A stretch of 64,000 nt of DNA from an uncultured Lachnospiraceae bacterium (GTDB lineage: Bacteria; Bacillota; Clostridia; Lachnospirales; Lachnospiraceae), in the NCBI GenBank assembly GCA_910583895.1, contig CAJTYJ010000003.1:40419-104418 (forward strand), read 5' to 3'. Each line of letters begins with the position of its first letter. Within the stretch, counting starts at the first letter, position 1. The position numbers were made by a program, and so were the translations under genes. The notes beneath the pieces were generated by a model. It was given only the letters and a program-made list of their open reading frames with translations, was not told the DNA's origin and did no database searches. Shown one piece after another: positions 34,139-42,594 of this stretch.

Positions 34139-35803
34139 TTACACTTCCATAATGATCGGCAGGATCATCGGATTGCGTTTGGTCTTTTTACGGATATAAT
34201 CCCCCAGAGTATCCTTCATGACGTTTTTCATTTTTCCCCAGTCTGTGATCTTGCGTTCCAGGCATTTTTCCACCGCGTCATAGACTACCGCTCTGGCCTG
34301 TTCCATCAGATCTTCAGACTCTCTTACATATACAAATCCCCTGGATACGATGTCCGGTCCGGACAGCAATATATTACTCCCTTTCTCCAGGGTCAGGACA
34401 ATGATCATAATGCCGTCTTCCGCCAGATGCTGACGGTCCCGCATGACAATATTGCCCACATCTCCCACTCCCAGTCCATCCACAAAGATGGCACCTGTGT
34501 GAACTTTGTCTACCACTTTCGCACCCTGTGCATCCATCTCCATCACATCACCGGACTGGAGAACGAAGATGTTTTCTTTCTCAATTCCCAGCTGATGAGC
34601 GATCGACGCCTGTGCTTTCAGATGCCGGTACTCCCCATGCACCGGTATCGCATACTTGGGATGCACCAGCGAATAGATCAGCTTGATCTCTTCCTGGCAG
34701 GCATGTCCTGACACATGAGCGTCCTGGAAAATCACATTGGCACCCTTTGCCGACAGTTCATTGATGACCTTGGACACTGCTTTTTCATTGCCCGGAATCG
34801 GATTGGAGCTGAAAATCACGGTATCTCCTGGCATGATGTGCACTTTTCTGTGGAGATTCTGCGCCATTCTCGACAGTGCAGCCATGGACTCGCCCTGACT
34901 GCCGGTGGTGATCAAGACCGTCGCTTCCGGCGGATAATTATGAAGCTGCTCGATATCGATCAGCGTATTGTCCGGAATCCGAACATACCCAAGCTCCACC
35001 GCTGTAGTGATGACATTGACCATACTGCGTCCTTCCACCACCACTTTTTTATTGTTCTTATAAGCAGAATCTATGATCTGCTGCACCCGGTCCACATTCG
35101 AGGCGAAGGTTGCCACGATGATCCGGGAATTGCAGTGCTCCGTGAAAAGTGCGTCCATGGTCCGACCCACCGTCTTCTCCGACATGGTAACCCCCGGACG
35201 CTCGGCGTTGGTACTGTCGCACATAAGCGCCAGAACGCCTTTTTTTCCGATCTCGCCGAAACGCTGCAGGTCAATGCTGTCTCCGAAGACCGGTGTATAA
35301 TCCACCTTAAAGTCTCCGGTATGCACAACAATGCCGGCCGGCGAATAGATGGCAAGAGCGGATGCATCCGCGATACTGTGGTTGGTCTTTATGAACTCAA
35401 TCCGGAACTGGCCCAGATTGATGGACTGCCCGTGTTTTACCACTTTGCGCTTGGTGGTTTTCAGCATATTATGCTCTTTTAATTTGCCCTCGATCAGCGC
35501 AATCGTCAGCTTTGTGGCGTAGACTGGTACATTGATATCCTTCAGGATATAAGGCAGAGCACCGATATGATCCTCATGCCCGTGGGTGATGACAAAACCT
35601 TTTACTTTGTTTAAATTCTGTCTCAGATAAGAGACGTCCGGGATGACCAGATCAATTCCCAGCATATCATCCTCCGGAAAAGCCAACCCGCAGTCCACGA
35701 CAATAATACTGTCTTCAAACTCGAAGGCAGTGATATTCATCCCGATCTGCTCTAATCCGCCTAAGGGGATGATCCTTAATTTAGAATTGTTTACATTTTT
35801 CAA
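34139..35803 (-). CDS. rnj: Ribonuclease J
   Basis: A 554-residue metallo-beta-lactamase/beta-CASP RNase with 5-prime exo- and endonuclease activity, central to mRNA decay in Firmicutes. Zinc motif VITHGHEDHIGALPYI (about 72-87) is intact, with ligands in VHTGDFKVDY and the late HVSGHACQEE and PVHGEYRHL segments. The start is TTG at 35803 with AGGAGG and an eight-base spacer. Directly upstream is a 106-base tandem duplication able to fold into hairpins, a candidate leader control element. The following gene is the RNA-decay-linked YlbF homologue. Confidence 0.97.
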   Translation of the reverse strand: MKNVNNSKLRIIPLGGLEQIGMNITAFEFEDSIIVVDCGLAFPEDDMLGIDLVIPDVSYLRQNLNKVKGFVITHGHEDHIGALPYILKDINVPVYATKLTIALIEGKLKEHNMLKTTKRKVVKHGQSINLGQFRIEFIKTNHSIADASALAIYSPAGIVVHTGDFKVDYTPVFGDSIDLQRFGEIGKKGVLALMCDSTNAERPGVTMSEKTVGRTMDALFTEHCNSRIIVATFASNVDRVQQIIDSAYKNNKKVVVEGRSMVNVITTAVELGYVRIPDNTLIDIEQLHNYPPEATVLITTGSQGESMAALSRMAQNLHRKVHIMPGDTVIFSSNPIPGNEKAVSKVINELSAKGANVIFQDAHVSGHACQEEIKLIYSLVHPKYAIPVHGEYRHLKAQASIAHQLGIEKENIFVLQSGDVMEMDAQGAKVVDKVHTGAIFVDGLGVGDVGNIVMRDRQHLAEDGIMIIVLTLEKGSNILLSGPDIVSRGFVYVRESEDLMEQARAVVYDAVEKCLERKITDWGKMKNVMKDTLGDYIRKKTKRNPMILPIIMEV

Positions 35804-35828
35804 ACAATAGACCTCCTATTATAGTTCC

Positions 35829-36035
35829 GCATCTTTCTTCCCAGGATCCTTTTGCCCAGTGCTGTTCTCTCCTGCCTTCGGCATCCGATCCCACCACTGC
35901 ATCCTAGAAAGAAAGATGCTGTTTGTCAGTTGTTGCATCTTTCTTCCCAGGATCTTTTTGCCTAGTGCTGCTCTCTCCTGCCCTCGGCATCCGATCCCAT
36001 CACTGCATCCTCTTTAAAAAATGCTGTTTGTTAAT
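35829..36035 (-). repeat. Two tandem 106-bp structured repeats before RNase J
   Basis: Copy 1 is 35829-35934 and copy 2 is 35935-36035 or slightly beyond. Their 62-base cores (35844-35905 and 35950-36011) differ at five positions, all transitions. In RNA sense, each core folds as CAGTG/CACTG around a TGCCGAAGGCA hairpin. In copy 1 the flanks GCATCTTTCTT and AAGAAAGATGC pair to extend the stem to about 19 base pairs; copy 2 has partly lost the distal pairing. No open frame of note. Confidence 0.85.
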
Positions 36036-36039
36036 TTTT

Positions 36040-36495
36040 TCACGTATTTCCGTTCTGACAATTCTTACAAAAACCGTAGAGCTTCACATCATGATCCTGG
36101 ATCAAAAATCCGGTCTCCTGCTCCATCCTTGTCTCGAATGCTTCCAGAAGATCTCCCTGGAAGGACATGACGCGTCCGCATTTGACACAGATCAGATGAT
36201 GGTGATGATGGCTGTCCTCGTCCTCATAGACATGTCCCATCTCATAGCGCACATATCCGTCATCCAGATAGATCCGATCAATAATCTTCAGCTCCAACAA
36301 TATCTGAATCGTCCTGTATACGGTAGCAAGTCCGATATCCGGACTGCTCACTTTCACTAAATCATAGATTTCTTCCGCAGTCAGATGGCTGTCCGGTTTT
36401 TCGGACAGTACCGAAAGTACGGCAATCCGCTGTGCGGTCACCTTCAGCCCTTTTCCCCGAAGCAGGTTCTCGAATCCTTCTCTGTCCAACCGCAT
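36040..36495 (-). CDS. fur: Fur family transcriptional repressor
   Basis: A 151-residue metal-dependent repressor; the start is the ATG at 36495 (MRLDREGFENLL) with GGGAGGGGA upstream, not the in-frame ATG at 36603 inside the previous gene. Winged-helix recognition segment IGLATVYRTIQILLEL (about 55-70). Metal sites are the HHHHH run at about 97-101 and the two structural zinc pairs CVKC and CKNC. Iron (Fur), zinc (Zur) or peroxide (PerR) sensing cannot be separated with confidence; clustering with ireB, ruvX and RNase J is typical of Lachnospiraceae Fur. It lies 22 bases after the DUF1292 gene. Confidence 0.93.
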   Translation of the reverse strand: MRLDREGFENLLRGKGLKVTAQRIAVLSVLSEKPDSHLTAEEIYDLVKVSSPDIGLATVYRTIQILLELKIIDRIYLDDGYVRYEMGHVYEDEDSHHHHHLICVKCGRVMSFQGDLLEAFETRMEQETGFLIQDHDVKLYGFCKNCQNGNT

Positions 36496-36517
36496 GAAAT
36501 CCCCTCCCTGCCGCTCT

Positions 36518-36775
36518 CTACTTCTGAATCTGAACATCCTCCAAAAGCTGCTCGAAAACCGCAAGAACCGCATCCTGTTCCTGCTCGTCCTCCACGATCT
36601 CATAGAGACTTTCTTTTTCGCTTTCCAAGGAACGGTCTTTCAGAAGCAGGCATTCTCCGTCACCCTCCGGCAAATCCGTTACCAGCAGATAATTCCTGCC
36701 GTTTATGCGGGTCTGTTCCAGCACGTAAAACTCGGCATCCGCTCCGTTCTCATCCTGAAAGATCAGTTTCTCCAT
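36518..36775 (-). CDS. DUF1292 family protein (YrzB-like)
   Basis: An 85-residue acidic cytoplasmic protein of the DUF1292/YrzB family, function unknown. Typical opening: EKLIFQDENGADAEFYVLEQTRINGRNYLLV, here spread over residues 2-33. It sits in the conserved order ireB-ruvX-DUF1292, 7 bases after ruvX, as in most Firmicutes. Start supported by AGGAG nine bases before the ATG. Nothing unusual in length or composition. Confidence 0.93.
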   Translation of the reverse strand: MEKLIFQDENGADAEFYVLEQTRINGRNYLLVTDLPEGDGECLLLKDRSLESEKESLYEIVEDEQEQDAVLAVFEQLLEDVQIQK

Positions 36776-36782
36776 CCCGTAT

Positions 36783-37211
36783 CTACTCCTTTATGCTCCT
36801 TGCATCCAGATATCCCTGCAGGATAAAAGTGGCTGCAATCTTATCAATATATTCCTTGCGGTGTTCCCTTCGCACGCCGCTCTCCATAAGCGTACGGTTT
36901 GCCGCCATGGTCGTGAGACGTTCATCCCACATGACAACAGGCAGACCTGTCCGCTTTTTCAGCATCTCTGCGAATTCCAGCGATTTCTCAGCCCTGTCCC
37001 CAATGGTGTTATTCATATTCTTTGGAAAGCCCAGTACGATCTCTTCCACCTCATACGCCTGACACAGCTCCTGAATTCTGGCAAGCGTCCTGCGCAGCTT
37101 ATTCTCCTGCGTGCGATTGATGGTCTCTACACCCTGGGCGGTCAGTAAAAGCCCGTCACTGATCGCGACCCCCACTGTTTTAGAGCCGTAATCCAGTCCC
37201 ATGATCCTCAT
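36783..37211 (-). CDS. ruvX: Putative Holliday junction resolvase RuvX/YqgF
   Basis: A 142-residue RNase H-fold nuclease involved in pre-16S rRNA 5-prime processing and possibly Holliday junction cleavage. Catalytic acids are visible in GLDYGSKTVGVAISDG (about 5-20), in EIVLGFPKNMNNT (about 58-70) and in MWDERLTTMAA (about 96-106). Second gene of the ireB operon, 7 bases after ireB. The start ATG AGG ATC ATG offers a second in-frame ATG three codons later; the first is kept by family alignment. Confidence 0.96.
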   Translation of the reverse strand: MRIMGLDYGSKTVGVAISDGLLLTAQGVETINRTQENKLRRTLARIQELCQAYEVEEIVLGFPKNMNNTIGDRAEKSLEFAEMLKKRTGLPVVMWDERLTTMAANRTLMESGVRREHRKEYIDKIAATFILQGYLDARSIKE

Positions 37212-37218
37212 CTGCCGC

Positions 37219-37482
37219 TCATTCCTTTACTGTCTTCTCCACATACACTCTTAAAAGTTCCTCTACCAGCTCGTCCCGCTCCACTTTCATGATCAGGCTC
37301 CTCGCGCCCTGATGACTGGTGATGTAAGTCGGATCTCCGGACATGATATAACCCACGATCTGGTTCACCGGATCATAGCCCTTCTCCGTCATCGCCTCAT
37401 AGACCAGATGCAAAATCTCGGAAACCTTAAGCTCCTGATCGGATTGAATCTTAAAATACTGTGTGTTCTCCAGCCTCTTCAT
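37219..37482 (-). CDS. ireB: IreB family regulatory phosphoprotein
   Basis: An 87-residue protein of the IreB/UPF0297 family. In Enterococcus, IreB is phosphorylated by the Ser/Thr kinase IreK and tunes cell-envelope stress and cephalosporin tolerance. Conserved stretches are the N-terminal TQYFKIQSDQ, then YDPVNQIVGYIMSGDPTYITSH. Two to three Thr sit near the N-terminus and in GDPTYIT, though the phosphorylated residues are not proven here. First gene of the operon ireB-ruvX-DUF1292-fur, behind a clear promoter. Confidence 0.96.
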   Translation of the reverse strand: MKRLENTQYFKIQSDQELKVSEILHLVYEAMTEKGYDPVNQIVGYIMSGDPTYITSHQGARSLIMKVERDELVEELLRVYVEKTVKE

Positions 37483-37563
37483 AGTCTCACGCCCTCAACA
37501 TCAGAAATCACGAAATTATATTCCTGACCTCTTTCCTTTTGTCTGCCAATGCCTCTTCTCTTA

Positions 37564-37592
37564 AGTTTACTATACTCTGACTATAAATTCAA
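37564..37592 (-). promoter_or_regulatory. ireB operon promoter
   Basis: Minus strand -35 TTGAAT (37592-37587), 17-base spacer, -10 TAAACT (37569-37564). Confidence 0.75.
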
Positions 37593-37595
37593 TGT

Positions 37596-38921
37596 TTATT
37601 TTCTGTCAGCATTTCCCAAATGTCCGCACAACATTCCAAAATCCGGCAGATCATCCACTTTTACCTGCAACAACTGATTGGACAGCGGCTCTTTTCCTGC
37701 CACCGCCACCGGTACATATTCCCTGGTATGTCCGATCTGATACTCAGTATCCCCAAAGATGCAGGACTCTTCCATCAATACTTCCACCGTTCTGCCGATC
37801 AGTCTTTTCTGATACTCCCGGCGGTTTGCTTCGGACAGAGCCAGAAGTATTTCGCTTCTCTTTGTCTTGATCTCTTCCTGGACCTGGCCCTCCATCCCAT
37901 CAGCCCTGGTCCCTTTTCTTCTGGAATATTTAAACACATGGGTCTCAAAAAAGCAAATCTCTTTTAAAAATTCCACCGTCCTGGCGAACTCTTCTTCGGT
38001 CTCCCCTGGAAATCCCACAATCACATCCGTGGTAAGTGCCGGCTGGTCAAAATACATCCGAAGCCTTCTGCAGCAGGCACGAAACTCTTCTGTATCGTAT
38101 CTGCGGTTCATCCGCTTTAACGTCGCATCGCAGCCGCTTTGCAGGGACAGATGAAAGTGGGGACACAGCTTTTCTTCCATAGAAAGAGCCCTGACAAACG
38201 TTTCAGTCATAATCCTTGGCTCCAAAGAACCAAGGCGGATCCTTCTGATGCCCTCCACACAGCCAACTTCCCGGACAACTTTCAGAAGATCTCCTTCTCC
38301 TTCGGGCAGATCCACCCCGTAAGAGTCCAGATGAATCCCCGTCAGAACAATCTCCTGATAGCCATGATTTGCAAGCGCCCGGGCTTCCCGGCGGATATCC
38401 GGCAGCTCACGGCTTCTGACCCTTCCCCTTGTGTAAGGAATAATACAATAACTGCAGAACTGATTACAACCGTCCTGAATCTTCATATAGGCCCGGGTGT
38501 GCCCCTCGTTCTGACTCAGTGAAAGCCGTTCATATTCTGTCTCATGAAACAGATCGTGAAAATAAGACTCTTTTTTATGCGCTTCATGCTTCTGCAAAAT
38601 TTCCGGCAGATTTTTTTTCTCATTGTTGCCAATCAGAAGATCCACCGCTGCATCCTTTAAAAGTTCTTCTCCTGCCGCCTGCACATAGCATCCTGCCGCC
38701 ACCACCACCGCATCCGGATTCCGCTTTTTTGCCCGATGCAGCATCTGCCTGGACTTTCGGTCCGCCATGTTGGTCACGCTGCAGGTATTGATAATGTATA
38801 CATCTGCTGTTTCCTCAAAAGGAACAATCTCATAACCGTTTTCTTTTAACATCTCCTGCATGGCCCTTGTCTCATAGGCATTCACTTTGCATCCCAGGTT
38901 GTGCAGTGCTGCTCTTTTCAT
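37596..38921 (-). CDS. mtaB: tRNA t6A37 methylthiotransferase MtaB
   Basis: A 441-residue radical-SAM methylthiotransferase that converts t6A to ms2t6A at position 37 of ANN-decoding tRNAs. The N-terminal MTTase domain has the three cluster cysteines (NLGCKVN, INTCSVTN, AAGCYVQ). The radical SAM motif GCNQFCSYCIIPYTRGRVRSR has CxxxCxxC at about 145-152. A C-terminal TRAM-like domain begins near residue 370. The wording of these motifs fits MtaB rather than MiaB or RimO. It is a lone gene ending at the ireB promoter. Start: AGAGGGAAGAAT before the ATG. Confidence 0.96.
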   Translation of the reverse strand: MKRAALHNLGCKVNAYETRAMQEMLKENGYEIVPFEETADVYIINTCSVTNMADRKSRQMLHRAKKRNPDAVVVAAGCYVQAAGEELLKDAAVDLLIGNNEKKNLPEILQKHEAHKKESYFHDLFHETEYERLSLSQNEGHTRAYMKIQDGCNQFCSYCIIPYTRGRVRSRELPDIRREARALANHGYQEIVLTGIHLDSYGVDLPEGEGDLLKVVREVGCVEGIRRIRLGSLEPRIMTETFVRALSMEEKLCPHFHLSLQSGCDATLKRMNRRYDTEEFRACCRRLRMYFDQPALTTDVIVGFPGETEEEFARTVEFLKEICFFETHVFKYSRRKGTRADGMEGQVQEEIKTKRSEILLALSEANRREYQKRLIGRTVEVLMEESCIFGDTEYQIGHTREYVPVAVAGKEPLSNQLLQVKVDDLPDFGMLCGHLGNADRK

Positions 38922-39068
38922 ATTCTTCCCTCTGTCTTTCCATACGATTCATGCGGTTCCCTGATCCGAACTGTCAGCTTCTGGTCCGACCAAACCGGCC
39001 TTCTTGCCCCTGCCGGACGTCCGGATTTTGCAAACAGGAAAGCCCTGTTTTTTTTAACAATTTTTTCA

Positions 39069-39097
39069 TTGACTTTCTGTGCCTAAGTCTTTAATAT
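39069..39097 (+). promoter_or_regulatory. Promoter of the HPr-like gene
   Basis: Plus strand -35 TTGACT (39069-39074), 17-base spacer, -10 TAATAT (39092-39097), about 37 bases before the start codon. Confidence 0.85.
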
Positions 39098-39134
39098 GTT
39101 AGGTAGAAATAAAGCATGTTGAGGAGGAACAATC

Positions 39135-39368
39135 ATGAAAACGGTTCATATTTCTTTAAATTCCATCGATAAAGTAAAAGCATTCGTCAACGAAATCACA
39201 AAGTTTGACAATGATTTTGACCTGGTATCCGGCCGTTATGTCATCGATGCGAAGTCGATTATGGGGATTTTCAGCCTGGATCTGTCCAAGCCCATTGAGC
39301 TGAATATCCATTCTGAGAACAACGCCGAAGAGATTCTTGCGGTGCTCTCCCCCTATATCGTTGATTAG
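39135..39368 (+). CDS. HPr-like protein without the catalytic histidine (Crh-like)
   Basis: A 77-residue HPr-fold protein. The region matching the HPr active-site loop GIHARPA reads SIDKVKA, so His15, the phosphoryl carrier, is replaced by Asp. The regulatory-site stretch KSIMGIFSLDLS is kept, including the Ser equivalent to Ser46 that HPr kinase phosphorylates. This combination is the hallmark of Bacillus Crh, which cannot transport sugars but serves as a CcpA co-effector. A role in carbon catabolite control is therefore inferred. The gene has a strong promoter, a perfect AGGAGG seven bases from the ATG, and its own terminator. Confidence 0.88.
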   Translation: MKTVHISLNSIDKVKAFVNEITKFDNDFDLVSGRYVIDAKSIMGIFSLDLSKPIELNIHSENNAEEILAVLSPYIVD

Positions 39369-39382
39369 TGTCCTGTCTGACC

Positions 39383-39411
39383 GGCTGCCACACAGGATGG
39401 CAGCCTGTTTT
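39383..39411 (+). terminator. Terminator of the HPr-like gene
   Basis: Perfect eight-base arms GGCTGCCA/TGGCAGCC with a seven-base loop, followed by TGTTTT on the plus strand. It abuts the thiI stop codon, whose own strand lacks a T-run there. Confidence 0.85.
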
Positions 39412-40591
39412 AACGGACTTCAATCACTTCTTCTGTATCCAGCGCTTCTTTTACCATGTCCTCAATTTTTTCCATAAGAGCCTTCTCAGACCGGCGGATA
39501 CGCTCCACCTGGGGCTTGGTCACCGGATGCCTGGCCACAAAAGTGGTGCAGCAGTCTTCGTAGGGCAGTATGGAAATCTCATACGTATCAATCTTCTTTG
39601 CCACAGCCACAATGTCTTCTTTATCAAAAGCAATCAACGGCCGGAACACCGGAAGGTCGCACACGTCGTTGGTAGCGGCAAGACTTGGCACGGTCTGACT
39701 TGCCACCTGCCCGATGCTCTCCCCTGTGATCAGCGCCAGACACCCGGTATCCTCCGCAAGTTTCTGAGCGATCCGCATCATATAACGACGCATGATAATC
39801 GTCAGCTCATCATGGGGGCACTGATCATAGATATACATCTGAATATCCGTAAAATTGATCACATGAAGCCGAATCGGTCCTGTATAACGGGCTACTTTTC
39901 CGGCAAGATCCACGACTTTTTGTTTTGCCCGCTCACTGGTATAGGGAGGTGCATGGAAATAGACTGCGTCAACATAGACGCCCCGCTTAGCGACCATATA
40001 TCCTGCCACCGGACTGTCGATCCCTCCGGATAAAAGGAGCATGGAACGGCCATTGGTTCCAAGGGGCATCCCTCCGGGTCCTGGAATCACTTCCGAGTAA
40101 ATATTGATATGATGGCTGCGAAGCTCAATATGCAGCATAATATCCGGTTTGTGTACATCCACGGACAGGTCCGGAAACTCTTTTAAAATCCGTCCCCCGA
40201 GCTCCTCGTTTACCTCCGGAGAAGTAAGAGGATAATTTTTGTTTGCCCGTCGGGTATGCACTTTAAAGGTCTTTTTTACCCCCTCATACATCCGATGCAT
40301 ATAGTCCATCACATCTTTCGAGAGTGCCTCAAAACCCTGGTCTTCTCTTAAAACCACCGGGCAGATCCCTACAATACCAAACACCCTTTGGAGGGCGGCG
40401 ATGGTCTCTTCATAGTCAAACACGCCTTCCGCTTCCACATAGATGCGGCCCTGTTCTTTTGTAATCCGAAAAGTGCCCTCCACCGGATACAGCACCTGCT
40501 TCATGCGGGCTACCAGTGCATCCTCGAACACATACCGGTTCTTTCCTTTGACCCCAATCTCTCCGTATTTTATCAAAAATGCCTGAAACAT
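39410..40591 (-). CDS. thiI: tRNA 4-thiouridine synthase ThiI
   Basis: A 393-residue enzyme that adenylates U8 of tRNA for sulfur transfer and may supply sulfur for thiamine. The start is the ATG at 40591 (MFQAFLIKYGEIGVKGKN), preceded by GGAGAAAAGC; the in-frame ATG at 40621 would overlap nifS. N-terminal ferredoxin-like and THUMP domains (about 60-165) lead to the PP-loop SGGIDSPVAGYMVAKRG near 180. The C-terminal rhodanese domain of E. coli ThiI is absent, as usual in Firmicutes, so sulfur must come from the adjacent NifS. Confidence 0.96.
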   Translation of the reverse strand: MFQAFLIKYGEIGVKGKNRYVFEDALVARMKQVLYPVEGTFRITKEQGRIYVEAEGVFDYEETIAALQRVFGIVGICPVVLREDQGFEALSKDVMDYMHRMYEGVKKTFKVHTRRANKNYPLTSPEVNEELGGRILKEFPDLSVDVHKPDIMLHIELRSHHINIYSEVIPGPGGMPLGTNGRSMLLLSGGIDSPVAGYMVAKRGVYVDAVYFHAPPYTSERAKQKVVDLAGKVARYTGPIRLHVINFTDIQMYIYDQCPHDELTIIMRRYMMRIAQKLAEDTGCLALITGESIGQVASQTVPSLAATNDVCDLPVFRPLIAFDKEDIVAVAKKIDTYEISILPYEDCCTTFVARHPVTKPQVERIRRSEKALMEKIEDMVKEALDTEEVIEVR

Positions 40592-40607
40592 GCTTTTCTC
40601 CTTTATC

Positions 40608-41762
40608 CTAACGGCGTACATACCGGCGCAGTACCAAAAGCAGCTCTTCTAGTCCCTGTATGCATGCGTCGATTTCTTCTTCCCTTGTTTCAAAACTGAA
40701 ACTGAATCGAAGGGTGCTGCCAAGAAGCTCTTTTTTCATCCCAATGGCCTGGAGGGTCCGGCTGACGGAAGGCTTGTTGGAAGAGCAGGCGGACCCTGCC
40801 GAAACATAGATTCCTTTTTCCTCCAATGCATGAAGCAGTACCTCACTTTTCACCCCGGCAAAACTGACGCTTACGATATGAGGCGCTCCCTCCCTGACCG
40901 GCATGCCGTTGATCTGTACATCCGGAAGCTTTCGGATCCCTTCTGCAAAACGCTCTTTTAAGACATACAGCCGCTCCACTTTCTCATCCAGATCCTGATA
41001 ACAAAGCTTTGCCGCCTCTGCGATCCCCGCAATCCCCGGTACATTCTCGGTTCCGGAGCGAAGTCCTTTTTGCTGCTCCCCTCCGAAAAGGATAGGACGG
41101 ATTTTTACTTTTTCGCTCACATAGAGCACACCGCTCCCTTTTGGTCCGTGGATCTTATGGCCGCTGATGCTCATAAGATCAATCCCTTCTTTTTTCGGAA
41201 AAATCTGATATTTTCCATAAGCCTGGACGGCATCCACATGAAAGAGGGTCCTGGGATTCTTTTCATGAATAATGCGGGCCATTTCATCAATCGGCTGCAC
41301 GCTGCCGATCTCGTTGTTCACATACATGACGGACACAAGGATTGTTTCTTCTGTGACCGCCTCCTTTAAGGCCGCCAAAGAGACCACACCCTTCTCATCC
41401 ACCGGAAGGCAGGTCAGTGCATACCCCTGCCCTTCCAGATACTGCATTGGATTTTCCACGGAAGGATGTTCGATCCTGGATGTGATCAGATGCTTTCCTG
41501 CCCGCTGGTTTGCCATAGCCGCACCGATGATTGCCAGGTTATTGGACTCCGTGCCGCCGGAGGTAAAATAGATTTCCTTCTCACGAACCTTCAGGTTCTC
41601 TGCAAAATATGCCTTTGCCGCTCTTAGGTACCGCTCGGCTTCCATTCCTTTTGTGTGGAGAGAGGAAGGATTTCCGAAGTCCTCCTTCATCACGCGGACC
41701 ATAAGATCTGTCACCTCGTCAAAACAACGGGTTGTGGCAGAATTATCCAGATATGCTTCCAT
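40608..41762 (-). CDS. Cysteine desulfurase (NifS/IscS type), ThiI partner
   Basis: A 384-residue PLP-dependent cysteine desulfurase. PLP-binding Lys in SISGHKIHGPKGSG (about 201-214), catalytic Cys in the loop SAGSACSSNKPSVSRTL (about 322-338), and the aminotransferase V fold throughout. It lies 16 bases before thiI, the NifZ-ThiI arrangement of Firmicutes that lack the rhodanese domain, so its main job is probably sulfur delivery for 4-thiouridine rather than general Fe-S assembly. Start supported by GAGGAG before the ATG. Confidence 0.94.
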   Translation of the reverse strand: MEAYLDNSATTRCFDEVTDLMVRVMKEDFGNPSSLHTKGMEAERYLRAAKAYFAENLKVREKEIYFTSGGTESNNLAIIGAAMANQRAGKHLITSRIEHPSVENPMQYLEGQGYALTCLPVDEKGVVSLAALKEAVTEETILVSVMYVNNEIGSVQPIDEMARIIHEKNPRTLFHVDAVQAYGKYQIFPKKEGIDLMSISGHKIHGPKGSGVLYVSEKVKIRPILFGGEQQKGLRSGTENVPGIAGIAEAAKLCYQDLDEKVERLYVLKERFAEGIRKLPDVQINGMPVREGAPHIVSVSFAGVKSEVLLHALEEKGIYVSAGSACSSNKPSVSRTLQAIGMKKELLGSTLRFSFSFETREEEIDACIQGLEELLLVLRRYVRR

Positions 41763-41765
41763 CTT

Positions 41766-42584
41766 CTACTCCTCCAGCCAAAACATCAGTACGGACAGGA
41801 TGCAAAGTCCCGCTGTCTCTGTCCTTAAGATTCTCTTTCCCAGCGTGACCGGAACTGCCCCGGCCTTCATGGCCGCCTCCACTTCACTCTTTTCAAACCC
41901 GCCCTCCGGACCGATCAGGATACCAACAGACTGCCCCTTTTTGATCTGTCTGATGATTTCTCTCGTCTTTTCCATGGGACTTTTTTTGCTTTGGCCTGTG
42001 ATATGGCCAGACTGCAGTTCGGATGATCCCTGATCTTCGCATTCTGCCTTTAAAAGCTCCTCTGCGCACTCGTAAGGGATCAGGCACAGATCCAGTTTTC
42101 CTGCCTGCAACAGCGCTCCGGAAAAATCGGTCACCGGTTCCACCTGAGGGATCACCGCCCGTCCGGACTGCTTCGCCGCACTTTCTGCAATCGCCTGCCA
42201 GCGCCGTCTTTTGTTCTCTTCTTTTCTGGCGTCCAGCTTCACCACGCATCTTTTGGAAGCCACGGGAACCACCGCGGAAACCCCAAGCTCCACCGCCTTC
42301 TGAACGACCAGCTCCATCTTGTCCCCTTTCGGCAGACACTGAAACAAAGTGATCCGGGAAGAAAGCTCCGACTCCACCCGGCGTTTTTCTTCGACCCTGA
42401 CCTGAATGAGGCATTCTGCAAAGTCTTGGATCCGGCAGCGGTATTCATTCCCGTATCCATCACTTACAAGAAGCGCTTCTCCCTCCCGCATCCGGAGCAC
42501 ATTCCTGATGTGATTCACATCGCCGCCCAGGATCTCAATCTGATCTCCGTTTACCTGGGACGGTTCCACAAAAAAATGATACAT
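41766..42584 (-). CDS. rsmE: 16S rRNA m3U1498 methyltransferase
   Basis: A 272-residue SPOUT-type methyltransferase. The N-terminal PUA-like domain (FFVEPSQVNGDQIEILGGDVNHIRNVLR region) binds 16S rRNA. The knotted C-terminal domain has SVGILIGPEGGFEKSEVEAA near 215-235 and LGKRILRTETAGL near 250, both RsmE signatures. There is a non-conserved 25-residue insert of polar residues near 180-200 (SSELQSGHITGQSKKSPMEK region). It follows prmA by 10 bases and precedes nifS by three, in one operon. Confidence 0.95.
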   Translation of the reverse strand: MYHFFVEPSQVNGDQIEILGGDVNHIRNVLRMREGEALLVSDGYGNEYRCRIQDFAECLIQVRVEEKRRVESELSSRITLFQCLPKGDKMELVVQKAVELGVSAVVPVASKRCVVKLDARKEENKRRRWQAIAESAAKQSGRAVIPQVEPVTDFSGALLQAGKLDLCLIPYECAEELLKAECEDQGSSELQSGHITGQSKKSPMEKTREIIRQIKKGQSVGILIGPEGGFEKSEVEAAMKAGAVPVTLGKRILRTETAGLCILSVLMFWLEE

Positions 42585-42594
42585 GTTTCACCTG

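Noticed and set aside
35818..35823. TATAAT promoter just before rnj
   Set aside because: It lies so close to the AGGAGG that transcription would start within or after the ribosome site.
35829..36035. Tandem glycine riboswitch
   Set aside because: Some shared short stretches (CCGAAGG, GGCAAAAGGA) occur, but the order and the conserved CUCUCAGG segment are missing, and the downstream gene is RNase J.
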